64,000 nt of DNA from Pseudoflavonifractor capillosus (GTDB lineage Bacteria > Bacillota > Clostridia > Oscillospirales > Oscillospiraceae), in the NCBI RefSeq assembly GCF_016902575.1, contig NZ_JACSNZ010000004.1:1-64000 (forward strand). Direction: 5' to 3'. Within the stretch, counting starts at the first letter, position 1; each line of letters starts with the position of its first letter. Below, one piece after another: positions 1 through 11,879 of this stretch. The notes beneath the pieces are model-generated. The model saw only the letters and a list, made by a program, of their open reading frames with translations, did not search any database and was not told where the DNA came from. Made by a program: the position numbers and the translations under genes.

Positions 1-77
1 ATTAGTCTTTCGCAGATGGCAGACCGTACTAACGCCTTTAGGCGTGGCTAGTAACAAAGGGCTTTGCCCGCATATGA

Positions 78-105
78 AGAACCCCCGGCTATGCCGGGGG
101 GTTCC
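78..105 (-). terminator. Terminator hairpin after the D-Ala-D-Ala carboxypeptidase gene
   Basis: A GAACCCCC/GGGGGGTTC-type stem with a short loop sits just past the stop of the carboxypeptidase gene. It is GC-rich with only a weak T tract on the minus strand. Bases 1-77 hold two smaller hairpins (CGCC-TTTA-GGCG and GGGC-TTT-GCCC) and no gene I can assign. Confidence 0.6.
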
Positions 106-107
106 TA

Positions 108-1247
108 TTATGAGTTGGCGGGGAGGAAAAAGAGCACATCCAGCAGTTCCTGGAAGATACCCAGAGTGGTCAGCCGGGGCACTCCGGAGGATGCCACCAG
201 GTCCACCGTTTCATGTTCCTTTCCATCCAGGTATACCACCATTTCTCCCAGCTTTTGTCCTTCCTCCACAGGGGCGGAAACCTCCTGGGGCAGATGAATT
301 TGGGTGGTAATGGAGGCGCTTTGGCTCTGTTGGGTGAGGATGGTGCAGTCACGGGCCAATTCCGGTTGCACCGTGTCCTGCTCTCCCAGCAGCACGGCGA
401 TGGGAGGGAGAACCTGGTCGGGGTAGACCTGGGTGAGGGTGTAGTTGGCAAAGCCGTAGTTGAGCAGGGCAGCGGCGCTGTCAAAGCGGTCGCTGGGCGT
501 GGCGGCGTGCATGACCACCGCAATCAGCTCCATGCCGTCTCGTTCAGCGGTGGCGGACAGACAGTAGAGGGCGCTGTCGGTGGAGCCGGTTTTCAGCCCC
601 GTGGCGCCGGGATAGGAGTAGATGAGACGGTTGGTGTTGGTCAGCTGGAATTGCCCTTCTCGCAGAGTGTCCATCCAGATGGTGGTGAACTCCCGCAGTT
701 GAGGATGATTCAAAATCAACTCTCGACTCATCAGAGCAATGTCGTAAGCGGAGGACACGTGACCCTCTGCGGGCAGCCCAGTGCAGTTGCAGAACACGGT
801 GGACTCCATGCCCAGTTCTTTGGCCCGCTCATTCATCCGCTGAACAAAGACGCTTTCGCTGCCAGCTACTGCTTCGGCTAAGGCTACGGCACAGTCGTTG
901 GCAGAGGCAACCGCTACGGCTTTCACCATCTCACGGACGGTGAGTTGTTCCCCTTCTTTGAGCCAGATTTGAGATCCACCCATGGAGCAGGCGTAGGGAG
1001 ACGCAGTGATAATGTCATCCCAAGACAGCTGCCCGGCATCAATGGCCTCCATGACCAGGAGAAGCGTCATGACCTTGGTCACTGAGGCAGGCTCATAGAC
1101 GGCGTGGGAGTCCTGCTCAAAGAGCACCTCGCCTGTACTCTTCTCCATGAGAATGGCGGAGGGGGCGGTGATATCTACCTGGGCAGCCCTGGCCGGAATG
1201 GGCATCAGGCACAGCACAGCCAGGGACAGGGCGAGCACGGCTTTCAT
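108..1247 (-). CDS. dacF: D-alanyl-D-alanine carboxypeptidase (penicillin-binding protein, S11 family)
   Basis: This 379-residue secreted serine peptidase trims the terminal D-Ala from peptidoglycan stem peptides. A signal peptide (about residues 1-21, ending ARA) is followed by the S11 catalytic core. The SxxK motif is SVTK near residue 55, SxN is SAN near residue 112, and KTG lies in GLKTGSTDSA. A C-terminal beta-rich domain and a final hydrophobic stretch (LDVLFFLPA) fit membrane anchoring. Length is normal for DacF/DacB-type PBPs. The start is ATG preceded by GAGGG. Monocistronic, with a terminator downstream. The dacF symbol is by family resemblance; it could equally be the dacB paralogue. 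Confidence 0.9.
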   Translation of the reverse strand: MKAVLALSLAVLCLMPIPARAAQVDITAPSAILMEKSTGEVLFEQDSHAVYEPASVTKVMTLLLVMEAIDAGQLSWDDIITASPYACSMGGSQIWLKEGEQLTVREMVKAVAVASANDCAVALAEAVAGSESVFVQRMNERAKELGMESTVFCNCTGLPAEGHVSSAYDIALMSRELILNHPQLREFTTIWMDTLREGQFQLTNTNRLIYSYPGATGLKTGSTDSALYCLSATAERDGMELIAVVMHAATPSDRFDSAAALLNYGFANYTLTQVYPDQVLPPIAVLLGEQDTVQPELARDCTILTQQSQSASITTQIHLPQEVSAPVEEGQKLGEMVVYLDGKEHETVDLVASSGVPRLTTLGIFQELLDVLFFLPANS

Positions 1248-1322
1248 GGCATATATCCCTCATTTCCTGTATGGTGATAACAGAGTATGAGAGGACAGCT
1301 CAGACTATGCGTGAAAAGAAAG

Positions 1323-1360
1323 ATCAGGCCCGCTTTTCATAAGGGAAAAGCGGGCCTGAT
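1323..1360 (-). terminator. Rho-independent terminator of nrdR
   Basis: A perfect 16-bp stem (ATCAGGCCCGCTTTTC and its complement) with a 6-nt loop, followed on the minus strand by a T-rich tail. It lies 11 bases past the nrdR stop. Confidence 0.85.
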
Positions 1361-1371
1361 GTTATGATATG

Positions 1372-1827
1372 TTATCGCTCCTTCAAGAGTTTGTTGAGCT
1401 CATCCATGAAGGTGTTGATGTCTTTGAACTGGCGGTATACCGAGGCGAAGCGCACATAGGACACCTCATCCACATCTCGCAGCTTTTCCATCACCAGTTC
1501 GCCGATCTGAGTGGAGGGGATCTCCCGCATCAGCTCGTTTTGCAGGGCCTGCTCAATTTCATCGGCAATCCGCTCCAGGGTGTCGGTGGGAACAGAGCGC
1601 TTTTCGCAGGACTTGAGCATGCTGCCCATGAGCTTATTTTTGTCAAAGGCCTGGCGGCGGCCGTCCCGCTTGATGACCACTAGGGGCAGACTCTCCATGG
1701 TCTCATAGGTGGTAAAGCGCTTGTGACAGGCCAGGCACTCCCGACGGCGGCGGATGCTGCTGCCTTCGTCAGCGGGGCGGGAGTCTACCACCTTACTTTC
1801 AGGGTGTGCACAAAAGGGACATTTCAC
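1372..1827 (-). CDS. nrdR: Transcriptional repressor NrdR
   Basis: This 151-residue repressor controls ribonucleotide reductase genes in response to ATP/dATP. The N-terminal zinc ribbon is visible ([17 protein letters not shown], then CLACHKRF), followed by the ATP-cone from about residue 47 ([20 protein letters not shown]). Length and architecture are canonical. It is transcribed alone and ends at a strong terminator. No NrdR boxes or nrd genes are seen nearby, so its targets lie elsewhere. Confidence 0.96.
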   Translation of the reverse strand: MKCPFCAHPESKVVDSRPADEGSSIRRRRECLACHKRFTTYETMESLPLVVIKRDGRRQAFDKNKLMGSMLKSCEKRSVPTDTLERIADEIEQALQNELMREIPSTQIGELVMEKLRDVDEVSYVRFASVYRQFKDINTFMDELNKLLKER

Positions 1828-1974
1828 GGGCGGATCATCCTTTCCTTTGTGATGATAAGATTGTTGAAATTATAACATAAAACTTTGCGGGTGTGTACCA
1901 CTGTGAGAAAATTTTTTTCACACGGTATAAAGAAGAAAGGGCGGTGGCATACTGCTGACAGTGAGGTGATAATC

Positions 1975-2121
1975 ATGGATAAGAATTACAGCCGTACCCC
2001 CAGCAAGACCAGCTCTGAAAATTGCAAGCACCAGGGCACCGAGAACCGCAAGAAGCAGTCTCCTGAGAATTGCAAGAAGTCCGGCATGGACAACAAGAAT
2101 CCCATGGGTAAGGGCTACTAA
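1975..2121 (+). CDS. Small hydrophilic protein, 48 residues, unknown
   Basis: A short Lys/Asn/Ser-rich protein beginning MDKNYSRTP, with two ENCK motifs and a hydrophilic C-terminus ending MGKGY. The start is chosen because GAGGTGAT, a near-perfect ribosome-binding site, lies 4 bases before the ATG. A clear terminator follows the stop, so this is a complete transcription unit. The composition recalls small sporulation or spore-core peptides, but I recognise no family. An imperfect palindrome of the form TGTGAGAAAA...TTTTCACA lies at about 1901-1923 upstream and could be regulatory. Confidence 0.6.
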   Translation: MDKNYSRTPSKTSSENCKHQGTENRKKQSPENCKKSGMDNKNPMGKGY

Positions 2122-2140
2122 GCCAGAAACCTGAGGGGAG

Positions 2141-2188
2141 AGGGCGTGTGCATGAGACCTAAAAGGTTCAGGCACACGCCCTTTCTAT
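2141..2188 (+). terminator. Terminator after the 48-residue protein
   Basis: AGGGCGTGTGC pairs with GCACACGCCCT across a loop of about 20 nt, followed by TTTCTATTT. Confidence 0.8.
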
Positions 2189-2203
2189 TTCATTCCCGCA
2201 GTT

Positions 2204-2587
2204 TTATAAAATGTTTTTCAGCGAGGGGAGCTCAGCCTCTACCAGCAACTCCAGTTGGTAGAGAATGCGGGCGTTGGCAGCAGCATATTCTCCTGGCTGC
2301 TCTTGCTGTTGTAAAATGGCCAGAGTTTCCTGAAAGGCAGTGCTCACCTGGTCGATATCATCGTGGTGGAGGGTTGTGTGAAGATAGAACATTTGATTTT
2401 CCCAATGCTTCCAAGCCCGCTGGGTCAGGGCAAAGGCTTCATCCCAGTTTCCGGCCTCTACTTGTTGTTGCGCCTGATTCAGCTGAAGGGAGAGGGAGCG
2501 GGTCTGCTGCGTGAGATACCATACGTGGAGGGAGGTGAGGCCCAGCAGCGAAGCCAGGAGCAGCAGGGAACACACCAGTCGTCTCAT
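2204..2587 (-). CDS. DUF4363 family protein
   Basis: A 127-residue protein with one N-terminal membrane segment (about residues 5-25) and a helical extracytoplasmic part. The pattern LSLQLNQAQQQVEAGNWDEA is typical of DUF4363 proteins, which commonly follow a DUF421 gene in Clostridia. Its start overlaps the DUF421 stop by 4 bases (ATGA), so the two are translationally coupled. The function is unknown. Confidence 0.8.
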   Translation of the reverse strand: MRRLVCSLLLLASLLGLTSLHVWYLTQQTRSLSLQLNQAQQQVEAGNWDEAFALTQRAWKHWENQMFYLHTTLHHDDIDQVSTAFQETLAILQQQEQPGEYAAANARILYQLELLVEAELPSLKNIL

Positions 2588-3264
2588 TGTACGCCCTCCT
2601 TAGGAATGCAGCAAGTGTGACCCAGGTCGTCCACCGTCATAAGAAACACCTGCTTGTGGGAGGAGAGACCTCGGGCCTGGAGCTGTTGGGTCAACCATTC
2701 ATCCCCGTAGCCCCGTCCCCGCAGGTCTTGGGATAACAGCCGCCCGTCGCTGATTAAAACCAGGGGCAGCCCAGGTTCATCCGGAGATAAGCCCATCTGT
2801 CCAGCGGTGGCGGGCTGCTGAGCGGCATAGGGGAGTACAGATAGTTGGCCATTGGTTTCAAGGACTGCGGTATGGATTTCCTCCAGGTAGGGGTGGCCCA
2901 GGATCCGCAGTTCCTCCATGAGTTCGTCCAAGGTCAGGCGGTTGGCACGCAGGGCTTGTTCCACCACCCGTCCCTGACGCACCACCACGCTGGGACGCCC
3001 GCTGAGGAGGGTGCGAAAGCGGATGGATTTGGTGGACAGAATGGAGAGAATGGAAGCGATGGACAAAAGCACGATGATGGGGATGACTCCAGCCAACAGG
3101 GGAATGCCATTGTCCTGCATGGGGACGCTGGCCAAATCGGCAATGATGAGCGCCAGGGTCAATTCTGAGGGTTCCAATTCTCCCAGCTGCCTCTTTCCCA
3201 GCAGACGGATACCTACCACCAGTAGAGCGTAGAGTACCAGCGTGCGAATGAGCACTACAAACAT
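2584..3264 (-). CDS. DUF421 domain membrane protein (YetF/YdfR-like)
   Basis: A 226-residue protein with three N-terminal membrane helices (start MFVVLIRTLVLYALLVV) and a cytoplasmic domain. It carries the family signature GKRQLGELEPSEL and the RxGRVVEQALRANRLTLDEL region. The internal start at 3264 is preferred over an upstream ATG because GGAGG lies about 6 bases before it and the membrane segment then begins at the N-terminus as usual. In Bacillus, relatives occur in spore membranes; the molecular role is not established. Operon with DUF4363. Confidence 0.88.
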   Translation of the reverse strand: MFVVLIRTLVLYALLVVGIRLLGKRQLGELEPSELTLALIIADLASVPMQDNGIPLLAGVIPIIVLLSIASILSILSTKSIRFRTLLSGRPSVVVRQGRVVEQALRANRLTLDELMEELRILGHPYLEEIHTAVLETNGQLSVLPYAAQQPATAGQMGLSPDEPGLPLVLISDGRLLSQDLRGRGYGDEWLTQQLQARGLSSHKQVFLMTVDDLGHTCCIPKEGVQ

Positions 3265-3386
3265 GAAAACACCTCCGGCAAAATGTGGCTTATTGAACAT
3301 TTTGCCCGTGAAGCAATGGGGATATGCCTGCCCTTTGGCCATAATTCCGGTTTTTATGGCAAAATAAAAAAGCACATCAGAATTTC

Positions 3387-3415
3387 TTGTATTTTAGCTG
3401 CTTTTGCGATAGAAT
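3387..3415 (+). promoter_or_regulatory. Probable promoter of carAB-guaA
   Basis: TTGTAT and TAGAAT separated by 17 bp, about 30 bases before the carA ribosome-binding site. No pyrimidine attenuator or arginine operator was recognised in the short leader. Confidence 0.5.
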
Positions 3416-3444
3416 AAACCAAGTATATATAAAAGGTGGGATAT

Positions 3445-4529
3445 ATGTTGAAGGCAACTTTGATTCTGGCCAATGGTGCTATGTTCCAAGGTCGATCCAT
3501 CGGAGCCACCGCAGATCGTGTGTGTGAGATGGTGTTTAACACCTCTATGACCGGGTATCAGGAAATTTTGACCGACCCCTCCTATGCCGGACAGGGCGTG
3601 GTCATGTCCTATCCCCTCATCGGCAACTATGGAGTCAACCATGAGGACAACGAATCCTCCCGTCCCTGGGTGGAGGCGTTTGTGGTGCGTCATCTGTCTC
3701 CTCGGGGCAGCAACTTCCGCTGCGAGGGCGAGCTCAACGACTTTTTGAAAGAACACAATATTACAGGTATTGAAGGGGTAGACACCCGTGCCCTGACCAA
3801 GATCCTCCGCAATCAGGGAAGCATGAACGGCATGATTACCTGTGCGGAGCATTTTAATGTGGCGGAGATTTTGGAAAAGCTCCGTGCCTATAAGGTAGAG
3901 GGCACCGTGGAGCGGGTCACCCGCAAGGAGCAGGAAGTGTTCCCTGCTGTGGGTGAACAGAAGTACCGTGTGGCGATGATGGACTACGGCGTGAAGCAGA
4001 ACATGATCGACTGTCTGTGCCGCCGTGGCTGTGAGGTCACCGTGTTTCCTGCCACTACCGCCGCTGAGACGGTGCTGGAGGGTGGTTTCGATGGTGTGAT
4101 GCTTTCCAACGGCCCTGGCGACCCCGCCGAGAATGTGGAGTGCATTGCTCAGCTCAAGAAGCTGTATGACAGTGATATCCCCATGTTCGGCGTGTGTCTG
4201 GGCCACCAGATGCTGGCTCTGGCCACTGGTGCTTCCACTGGACGTCTGGACTACGGCCACCGTGGCGGCAACCACCCCGTGCGGGACATCGCCGAGGGCC
4301 GGGTGTTTATCACCAGCCAGAACCACGGCTACATGGTACTGGCCGACTCCGTACACCCTGAGGTGGCCGAGATCAGCCACATCAACGTCAACGACAACAC
4401 GGTGGAAGGCCTGCGCTACAAGCGCCCCAACTGCTTTACCACCCAGTTCCACCCCGAGGCCAACGCCGGCCCCCGGGACACCGAGTATCTGTTTGACCGT
4501 TTCATCGCATCCATGGGAGGTGACAAGTA

Positions 4530-4530
<1 letters not shown>
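3445..4530 (+). CDS. carA: Carbamoyl-phosphate synthase small (glutaminase) subunit
   Basis: This 361-residue subunit hydrolyses glutamine to supply ammonia to CarB for carbamoyl phosphate, feeding pyrimidine and arginine synthesis. The N-terminal CPSase domain is followed by a class I amidotransferase domain with the nucleophile Cys in FGVCLGHQMLAL and the His/Glu pair in FHPEANAG. The start is the ATG at 3445 because AAAGGTGGG is correctly spaced; an in-frame GTG at 3436 would lie inside that site. The stop overlaps the carB ATG by one base, so the subunits are coupled. Confidence 0.97.
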
Positions 4531-7739
<3,209 letters not shown>

Positions 7740-7754
7740 GGGAGGAAAACCAGT

Positions 7755-9296
7755 ATGGCACATCAAACTGTCATCGTGCTGGACTTCGGCGGTCAGTACA
7801 ACCAGCTCATCGCCCGCCGTGTGCGTGAGTGCAACGTCTACTGCGAAGTCAAGCCCTATACCACCCCCTTGGCCGAACTCAAGGCCATGAACCCCATCGG
7901 CATCATCTTCACCGGCGGCCCCAACTCCGTGTACGAGGAGGGGTCTCCCAAGGTGGATCCTGAGATCTTTACCTGGGGCGTGCCTGTGCTGGGCATCTGC
8001 TACGGCTGCCAGCTCATGGCCCACACCCTGGGTGGCCAGGTCACCCCCGCCCAGGACGACACTGCCCGGGAGTATGGTAAGACCGAGACCTGGTACAATA
8101 CCAATAGCCCCATCTTCAAGGGCCTGCCTGAGCAGGGCATCTCCTGGATGAGCCATGGCGACTACATGGCTCAGGTGCCTCAGGGCTTTGAGCTGGTGGC
8201 CCACAGTGCTAACTGCCCCAACGTGGCCATTGCCAACGAAGAGAAGGGCTTTTATGGCGTGCAATACCACCCCGAGGTCAACCACACCGAAAACGGCTTG
8301 AAGATGATTCGCAACTTCCTCTATGAGGTGTGCCACGCTGCTGGCGACTGGACCATGGAGGACTATAAGAACACTGCTATTGCAGCCATCCGTGAGAAGG
8401 TGGGCGATGGTAAGGTGCTGCTGGCTCTGTCCGGCGGCGTGGACTCCTCTGTGTGCGCTGCGCTGTTGGCCGAGGCTGTGGGCAGCCAGCTCACCTGTGT
8501 GTTTGTGGATCACGGCCTCATGCGTAAGGATGAGGGCGACGAGGTGGAGGCCGCTTTCTCCAAGTGGGCCATGAACTTCGTGCGAGTGGATGCCGAGGCC
8601 CGCTTCCTGGCCAAGCTGGCTGGTGTGGACGAGCCTGAGCGCAAGCGCAAGATCATCGGTGAGGAGTTCATTCGTGTCTTCGAGGAAGAGGCCAAGAAGA
8701 TCGGCGCTGTGGACTTCCTGGCTCAGGGCACCATTTACCCCGATGTCATTGAGTCCGGTGCCGGTGATGCCGCTGTCATCAAGAGCCACCACAACGTGGG
8801 CGGCCTGCCTGACTATGTGGACTTCAAAGAGATTCTGGAGCCTCTGCGCCTGCTGTTTAAGGACGAGGTGCGTCAGCTGGGCCGTGAGCTGCAGCTGCCT
8901 GAGTACCTGGTCAGTCGTCAGCCCTTCCCCGGACCTGGTCTGGCCATCCGTGTCATCGGTGACCTGACCAAGGAGAAGTTGGACACCCTGCGGGAGGCCG
9001 ATGCCATCTATCGCGAGGAGATCGCAGCCGCTGGCGAGGATAAGAACATCAACCAGTATTTCGCTGTCCTGACCAATACCCGTTCCGTGGGCGTCATGGG
9101 TGACGGTCGTACCTACGACTACACTCTGGCCCTGCGTGCTGTCACCACCAGCGACTTTATGACAGCTGACTGGGCACGCATCCCCTATGATCTGCTGGAC
9201 AAGATCAGCGTCCGTATTGTCAACGAGGTGCCTGGCATCAACCGTATCTGCTACGATATCACCTCCAAGCCTCCTGCCACGATTGAGTGGGAATGA
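7755..9296 (+). CDS. guaA: GMP synthase (glutamine-hydrolysing)
   Basis: This 513-residue enzyme aminates XMP to GMP using glutamine. The N-terminal class I amidotransferase domain has Cys in [11 protein letters not shown] and His/Glu in [11 protein letters not shown]. The ATP pyrophosphatase domain has the P-loop [14 protein letters not shown] near residue 223, and the C-terminal dimerisation domain ends IEWE. GGAGG lies 8 bases before the ATG, 15 bases after carB. The last 12 bases of the gene recur, with a TAA stop, inside two downstream direct repeats: the 3' end serves as an integration site. Confidence 0.97.
   Translation: MAHQTVIVLDFGGQYNQLIARRVRECNVYCEVKPYTTPLAELKAMNPIGIIFTGGPNSVYEEGSPKVDPEIFTWGVPVLGICYGCQLMAHTLGGQVTPAQDDTAREYGKTETWYNTNSPIFKGLPEQGISWMSHGDYMAQVPQGFELVAHSANCPNVAIANEEKGFYGVQYHPEVNHTENGLKMIRNFLYEVCHAAGDWTMEDYKNTAIAAIREKVGDGKVLLALSGGVDSSVCAALLAEAVGSQLTCVFVDHGLMRKDEGDEVEAAFSKWAMNFVRVDAEARFLAKLAGVDEPERKRKIIGEEFIRVFEEEAKKIGAVDFLAQGTIYPDVIESGAGDAAVIKSHHNVGGLPDYVDFKEILEPLRLLFKDEVRQLGRELQLPEYLVSRQPFPGPGLAIRVIGDLTKEKLDTLREADAIYREEIAAAGEDKNINQYFAVLTNTRSVGVMGDGRTYDYTLALRAVTTSDFMTADWARIPYDLLDKISVRIVNEVPGINRICYDITSKPPATIEWE
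9285..9296 (+). other. Putative att core in the guaA 3' end (left boundary of the island)
   Basis: GAGTGGGAATGA encodes Glu-Trp-Glu-stop of guaA. The same string with TAA begins each of the two 66-bp repeats at 10688 and 13902. The sequence diverges immediately after these 12 bases. This is what site-specific integration at the 3' end of a gene produces, with the incoming element restoring the end of guaA. Confidence 0.65.
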
Positions 9297-9613
9297 TTTC
9301 AGAGACCCGGAAAACCCCAGTATTTATACGGGTTTGCGGCATTTACAGCTTGAATCGCTGATTCGTTTTTGCAACAGTTTTGCAACACATCACGCACAAA
9401 AAATTTTACAACAGATGAAATAACTGTCGATGGTTATTCTGCCGCTTCAAAACCAATCAGGGGGAAATTTGCTACTATATACTTCTAAAACTACAATCGC
9501 CGGTAGGATATTTGCTAACCAATAAAACTAACCTGACCGGTAAGTTGCTTTATGACATACTAGGCAAGAAAAGAAGACCGATTGATCAAAGTTCAGAGAA
9601 GGAGCGATGAGAG
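9297..9613. other. AT-rich gap after guaA with 11-bp-spaced arm-type repeats
   Basis: There is no gene here. TTGCAACA occurs at 9369-9376 and again at 9380-9387, an 11-bp period typical of tyrosine-integrase arm-type sites. The remainder is the leader of the following ORF, with GAGAAGGAGCGATGAGAG before its start. Base composition drops sharply relative to guaA. Confidence 0.55.
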
Positions 9614-10177
9614 ATGAGTTTGTTTAAGAGGAAATCAAAGGTTAATGGGAATTCTGAGGAAAAGCTGCAGAAAATTCCACACCAGAACAAGCCATCAGTG
9701 GCCCGGTCAGTTTCTGTCTGTCTTTTGGGAGCAGAGGGTGTAGGAAAATCCACTTTGATACATACGCTGGAGCGGTTTGCTGGGTTCCCCGGGGCTTCAC
9801 ACACGGAGGACAGCTGTGTTTTGCTTTGGAAAGACGTGCAGATTACAGTATGGGAAACTCATTTGTGCCAATTGAAAGAGGGGACTGTGCCTCATGCGGA
9901 TTTTTGGTATTTTATAGTTGGAGTGGATGATGGAATGACGGCCGATCTGTATCAGGTGCTGGAGGATGCCGCTGCTTTGCCATTCCGGGGTGTTTTTATG
10001 AGTAAAAGCGACTGCCTTTCTTTCATTGAAGATACCGAGTTCATTGAGGACCTCAAATTGGAAATTGAGGGATATTTAGAGGAATACGATATCATTACGG
10101 AGAAGTTTACCTTTATTCCGGGCTCGGCTTACAACGTAGAGATAACTGAATTTTTAGATGATATCATTCGACAGTAA
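9614..10177 (+). CDS. Degenerate EF-Tu-like GTP-binding protein
   Basis: A 187-residue protein. After a basic 30-residue leader it has a P-loop GAEGVGKST (residues 39-47). Residues 101-175 follow the EF-Tu G domain closely: VGVDDGMTADLYQVLEDA, then VFMSKSDCL where EF-Tu has FLNKxD, then an EIEGYLEEYDI helix and PGSAYN where EF-Tu has GSAL. The G2 effector threonine and the G3 DxxGH motif are not recognisable, and there are no EF-Tu domains 2 and 3. It probably binds nucleotide but is not a translation factor. Located inside the guaA-linked island, so probably acquired. The function is unknown. Confidence 0.6.
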   Translation: MSLFKRKSKVNGNSEEKLQKIPHQNKPSVARSVSVCLLGAEGVGKSTLIHTLERFAGFPGASHTEDSCVLLWKDVQITVWETHLCQLKEGTVPHADFWYFIVGVDDGMTADLYQVLEDAAALPFRGVFMSKSDCLSFIEDTEFIEDLKLEIEGYLEEYDIITEKFTFIPGSAYNVEITEFLDDIIRQ

Positions 10178-10195
10178 ATTTTCTGCCAAAATAGC

Positions 10196-10363
10196 CTGTC
10201 TGACCTGTGTTGATCGCTTACATCCTGTAGCTTGAACAGTCACCTTGCCGATATTGACGCACAGGCGGAAGATATATTTCTTCGGCTGGTAAAGCAGATG
10301 GCAGAGCGTGAAGGTATAACCGAACCGCTCAAAGCAGAAAATCAAACAGAATAGGTCGGATGA
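10196..10363 (+). pseudogene. tnpV: tnpV remnant
   Basis: Read in one frame this stretch gives a TnpV C-terminal half (SLNSHLADIDAQAED, then KQMAEREGITEPLKAENQTE) interrupted by stops. There is a TGA before the SLTS segment, a TAG where the conserved Trp of EWVG should be, and a TGA soon after. Compare the intact copy at 12577-12954, which reads LADIDRQAQE and GITEQLKVENTLEWVG. There is no start codon. It is a dead relic of a Tn4451/Tn5397-type element. Confidence 0.75.
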
Positions 10364-10687
10364 ATTGTCCTGTCGGTTGCTGTCCTTTCCATTTTGATTA
10401 CAGCTCCTTTGGATGCTCTGGGAGTGAATGTACCATATAAACGGCCATTGCAAAGAGAGTGAGACAATTTTGTAGCTATTAGGTGTGGATTTTCTTAACA
10501 AAATAGCTTATAATTTGAGTCGAAACATATTGCTATTATCCGCAGTTACAGAGCGAGTGTTATCAATGCCGATAACAAAATGATAACATTAGCCCGTATA
10601 GGCAGGATAATATGGATACATCAAATAATCAAAAGCACCACGAATACGACAGAGAATAATCTCTAAACAAAATTGATTAGGCTTTGT
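10364..10687. other. Non-coding AT-rich remnant between tnpV relic and repeat
   Basis: I find no supportable gene. A 15-codon ORF starts at 10612 (MDTSNNQKHHEYDRE) and may be the truncated beginning of an element-borne gene. No integrase domain is visible on either strand. Confidence 0.4.
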
Positions 10688-10753
10688 CGAGTGGGAATAA
10701 AGAAATTAACCCCGGAAACCGTTGGATCCCACGGTTTCCGGGGCTTCTTTATG
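10688..10753 (+). repeat. 66-bp direct repeat, copy 1 (guaA end plus terminator)
   Basis: It starts CGAGTGGGAATAAAG, matching the guaA 3' end with a TAA stop. It then contains a perfect 13-bp stem (CCCCGGAAACCGT and its complement, loop TGGATCCC) followed by a CTTCTTTA tail. It differs from copy 2 at 13902-13967 by one base. It reads as a transplanted guaA stop codon and terminator, and marks the junction between two element remnants. Confidence 0.9.
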
Positions 10754-10757
10754 CATA

Positions 10758-10777
10758 TTGGCTCTACTTTGGCTCTA
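10758..10777 (+). repeat. Arm-type repeat pair, left end of second element
   Basis: TTGGCTCTA occurs twice with 11-bp spacing (10758-10766 and 10769-10777), a few bases inside direct repeat copy 1. The same pair and spacing recurs near the other end at 13781-13800. Confidence 0.7.
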
Positions 10778-10821
10778 TTTCTCTGATGGAGCATTATTTT
10801 TAGAGTAATATCGAAAGGCTT

Positions 10822-11412
10822 TTATAATATTTTTCGTGCTGTCTGAAGAGACATCTTTGACTTAACCTTTTTATTTTCAAGAATTAGCAAACTACAGAAA
10901 ATTATCTCTGTGATAAGCATAAATACCGCCACAAAAAATGTCGGAGCATATATCCCAAGCAACAATACAATAATCGGTATCAAAATAGAAAAAACATAAT
11001 ATGTTTTTGATTGATATAGCCAACCATATGGCAAAAGGTGGGCTCCAAAAATTATAGCATAAACCATCAGCATTTTTTCTGGCATAACTGCATATACCCA
11101 CATAGCAATCAATATATAGAGCATTTGATTAAGTGAAATAAGTAACCCCAATCCTGAAAGTGGATTTTCTTTATTTTGAAAATCAATTTTCAAAATTTTC
11201 GAGAGTAAAAAAGCCAACGGAACTAATGGTGTTGAACAGCAAAAGGTGAATAAGTTTTTTGACAAAATCGGCAATGAGGATATATGGATACCTAAGACTG
11301 CTACCCAAATGAAAACAGAAGCAACAATAAAATGCAATCCTCTTTTTTGTTTTCTTATATTATCTTCTCTCAGTTCTTGCAATGATGATACTAACTCTTT
11401 TCTATTTCCCAT
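10822..11412 (-). CDS. DUF7010-like multi-pass membrane protein
   Basis: A 196-residue protein with about six hydrophobic segments. The N-terminal ELREDNIRKQKRGLHFI and the central MVYAIIFGAHLLPYGWLYQS resemble the DUF7010 family as I recall it. It is AT-rich, unlike the core genome. It overlaps the end of the DUF3021 gene by 11 bases, with its ribosome-binding site (AAAGGAG) inside that gene. It forms the last gene of a LytTR-DUF3021-DUF7010 operon. The function is unknown. Confidence 0.65.
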   Translation of the reverse strand: MGNRKELVSSLQELREDNIRKQKRGLHFIVASVFIWVAVLGIHISSLPILSKNLFTFCCSTPLVPLAFLLSKILKIDFQNKENPLSGLGLLISLNQMLYILIAMWVYAVMPEKMLMVYAIIFGAHLLPYGWLYQSKTYYVFSILIPIIVLLLGIYAPTFFVAVFMLITEIIFCSLLILENKKVKSKMSLQTARKIL

Positions 11413-11869
11413 TTACATTTCTCCTTTGTTGTTGATATTTTATCAAAGCTTGCGTATAAATTTCTCCTTGCTTATTGCTATACCTCTGGTATATTGCAAT
11501 ACAAATGAAATAAAGAACACATATAATTCCGATAAAAACTAACCACTGAATAAATGTCCCTATACCGCTAAAAAATCCCATCCAATAGAAGTTTAGACAC
11601 TCGTATAAGCTAAGCAACACCATAAAGCAGGTTAATCTTTTTGTGAAAGTCCAATTTTTAATAAAAACCTTTGTAAAAAGAATATTAAAAATCAGCACGC
11701 CACCAATCACAAAAAACAGTAGTTTAGTTAACATACTTACCGAAATTTGTTGCTGATTGGAAATATGACAATATGCTATCCAGATGATAAGAAGCCACGT
11801 CGTGCAAAAAGCAATTCCATTTCTCATCCAAACGAAAAATTTTATGATATCATTTTTGTTGTTTTTCAT
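11402..11869 (-). CDS. DUF3021 family membrane protein
   Basis: A 155-residue protein with four predicted membrane segments, typical of DUF3021 proteins found beside LytTR regulators. The start MKNNKNDIIKFF is chosen because AGGAGG lies 6 bases before this ATG; the upstream in-frame ATGs fall in or before that site. It lies 10 bases after the LytTR gene. In such pairs the membrane protein is thought to modulate its cognate LytTR regulator, but that is inference here. Confidence 0.75.
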   Translation of the reverse strand: MKNNKNDIIKFFVWMRNGIAFCTTWLLIIWIAYCHISNQQQISVSMLTKLLFFVIGGVLIFNILFTKVFIKNWTFTKRLTCFMVLLSLYECLNFYWMGFFSGIGTFIQWLVFIGIICVLYFICIAIYQRYSNKQGEIYTQALIKYQQQRRNVNGK

Positions 11870-11879
11870 TGCCATCCTC

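Noticed and set aside
1-51. Possible 3' end of a gene entering from the left edge
   Set aside because: A frame is open to a TAG at 49-51, but 16 codons give no recognisable sequence and the region looks like small hairpins.
10154-10501. 115-codon minus-strand frame on the island
   Set aside because: It overlaps the tnpV relic, which explains the sequence better on the plus strand; no family resemblance.
10612-10659. 15-codon ORF MDTSNNQKHHEYDRE as a gene
   Set aside because: Too short, no strong ribosome-binding site; perhaps the truncated start of an element gene.
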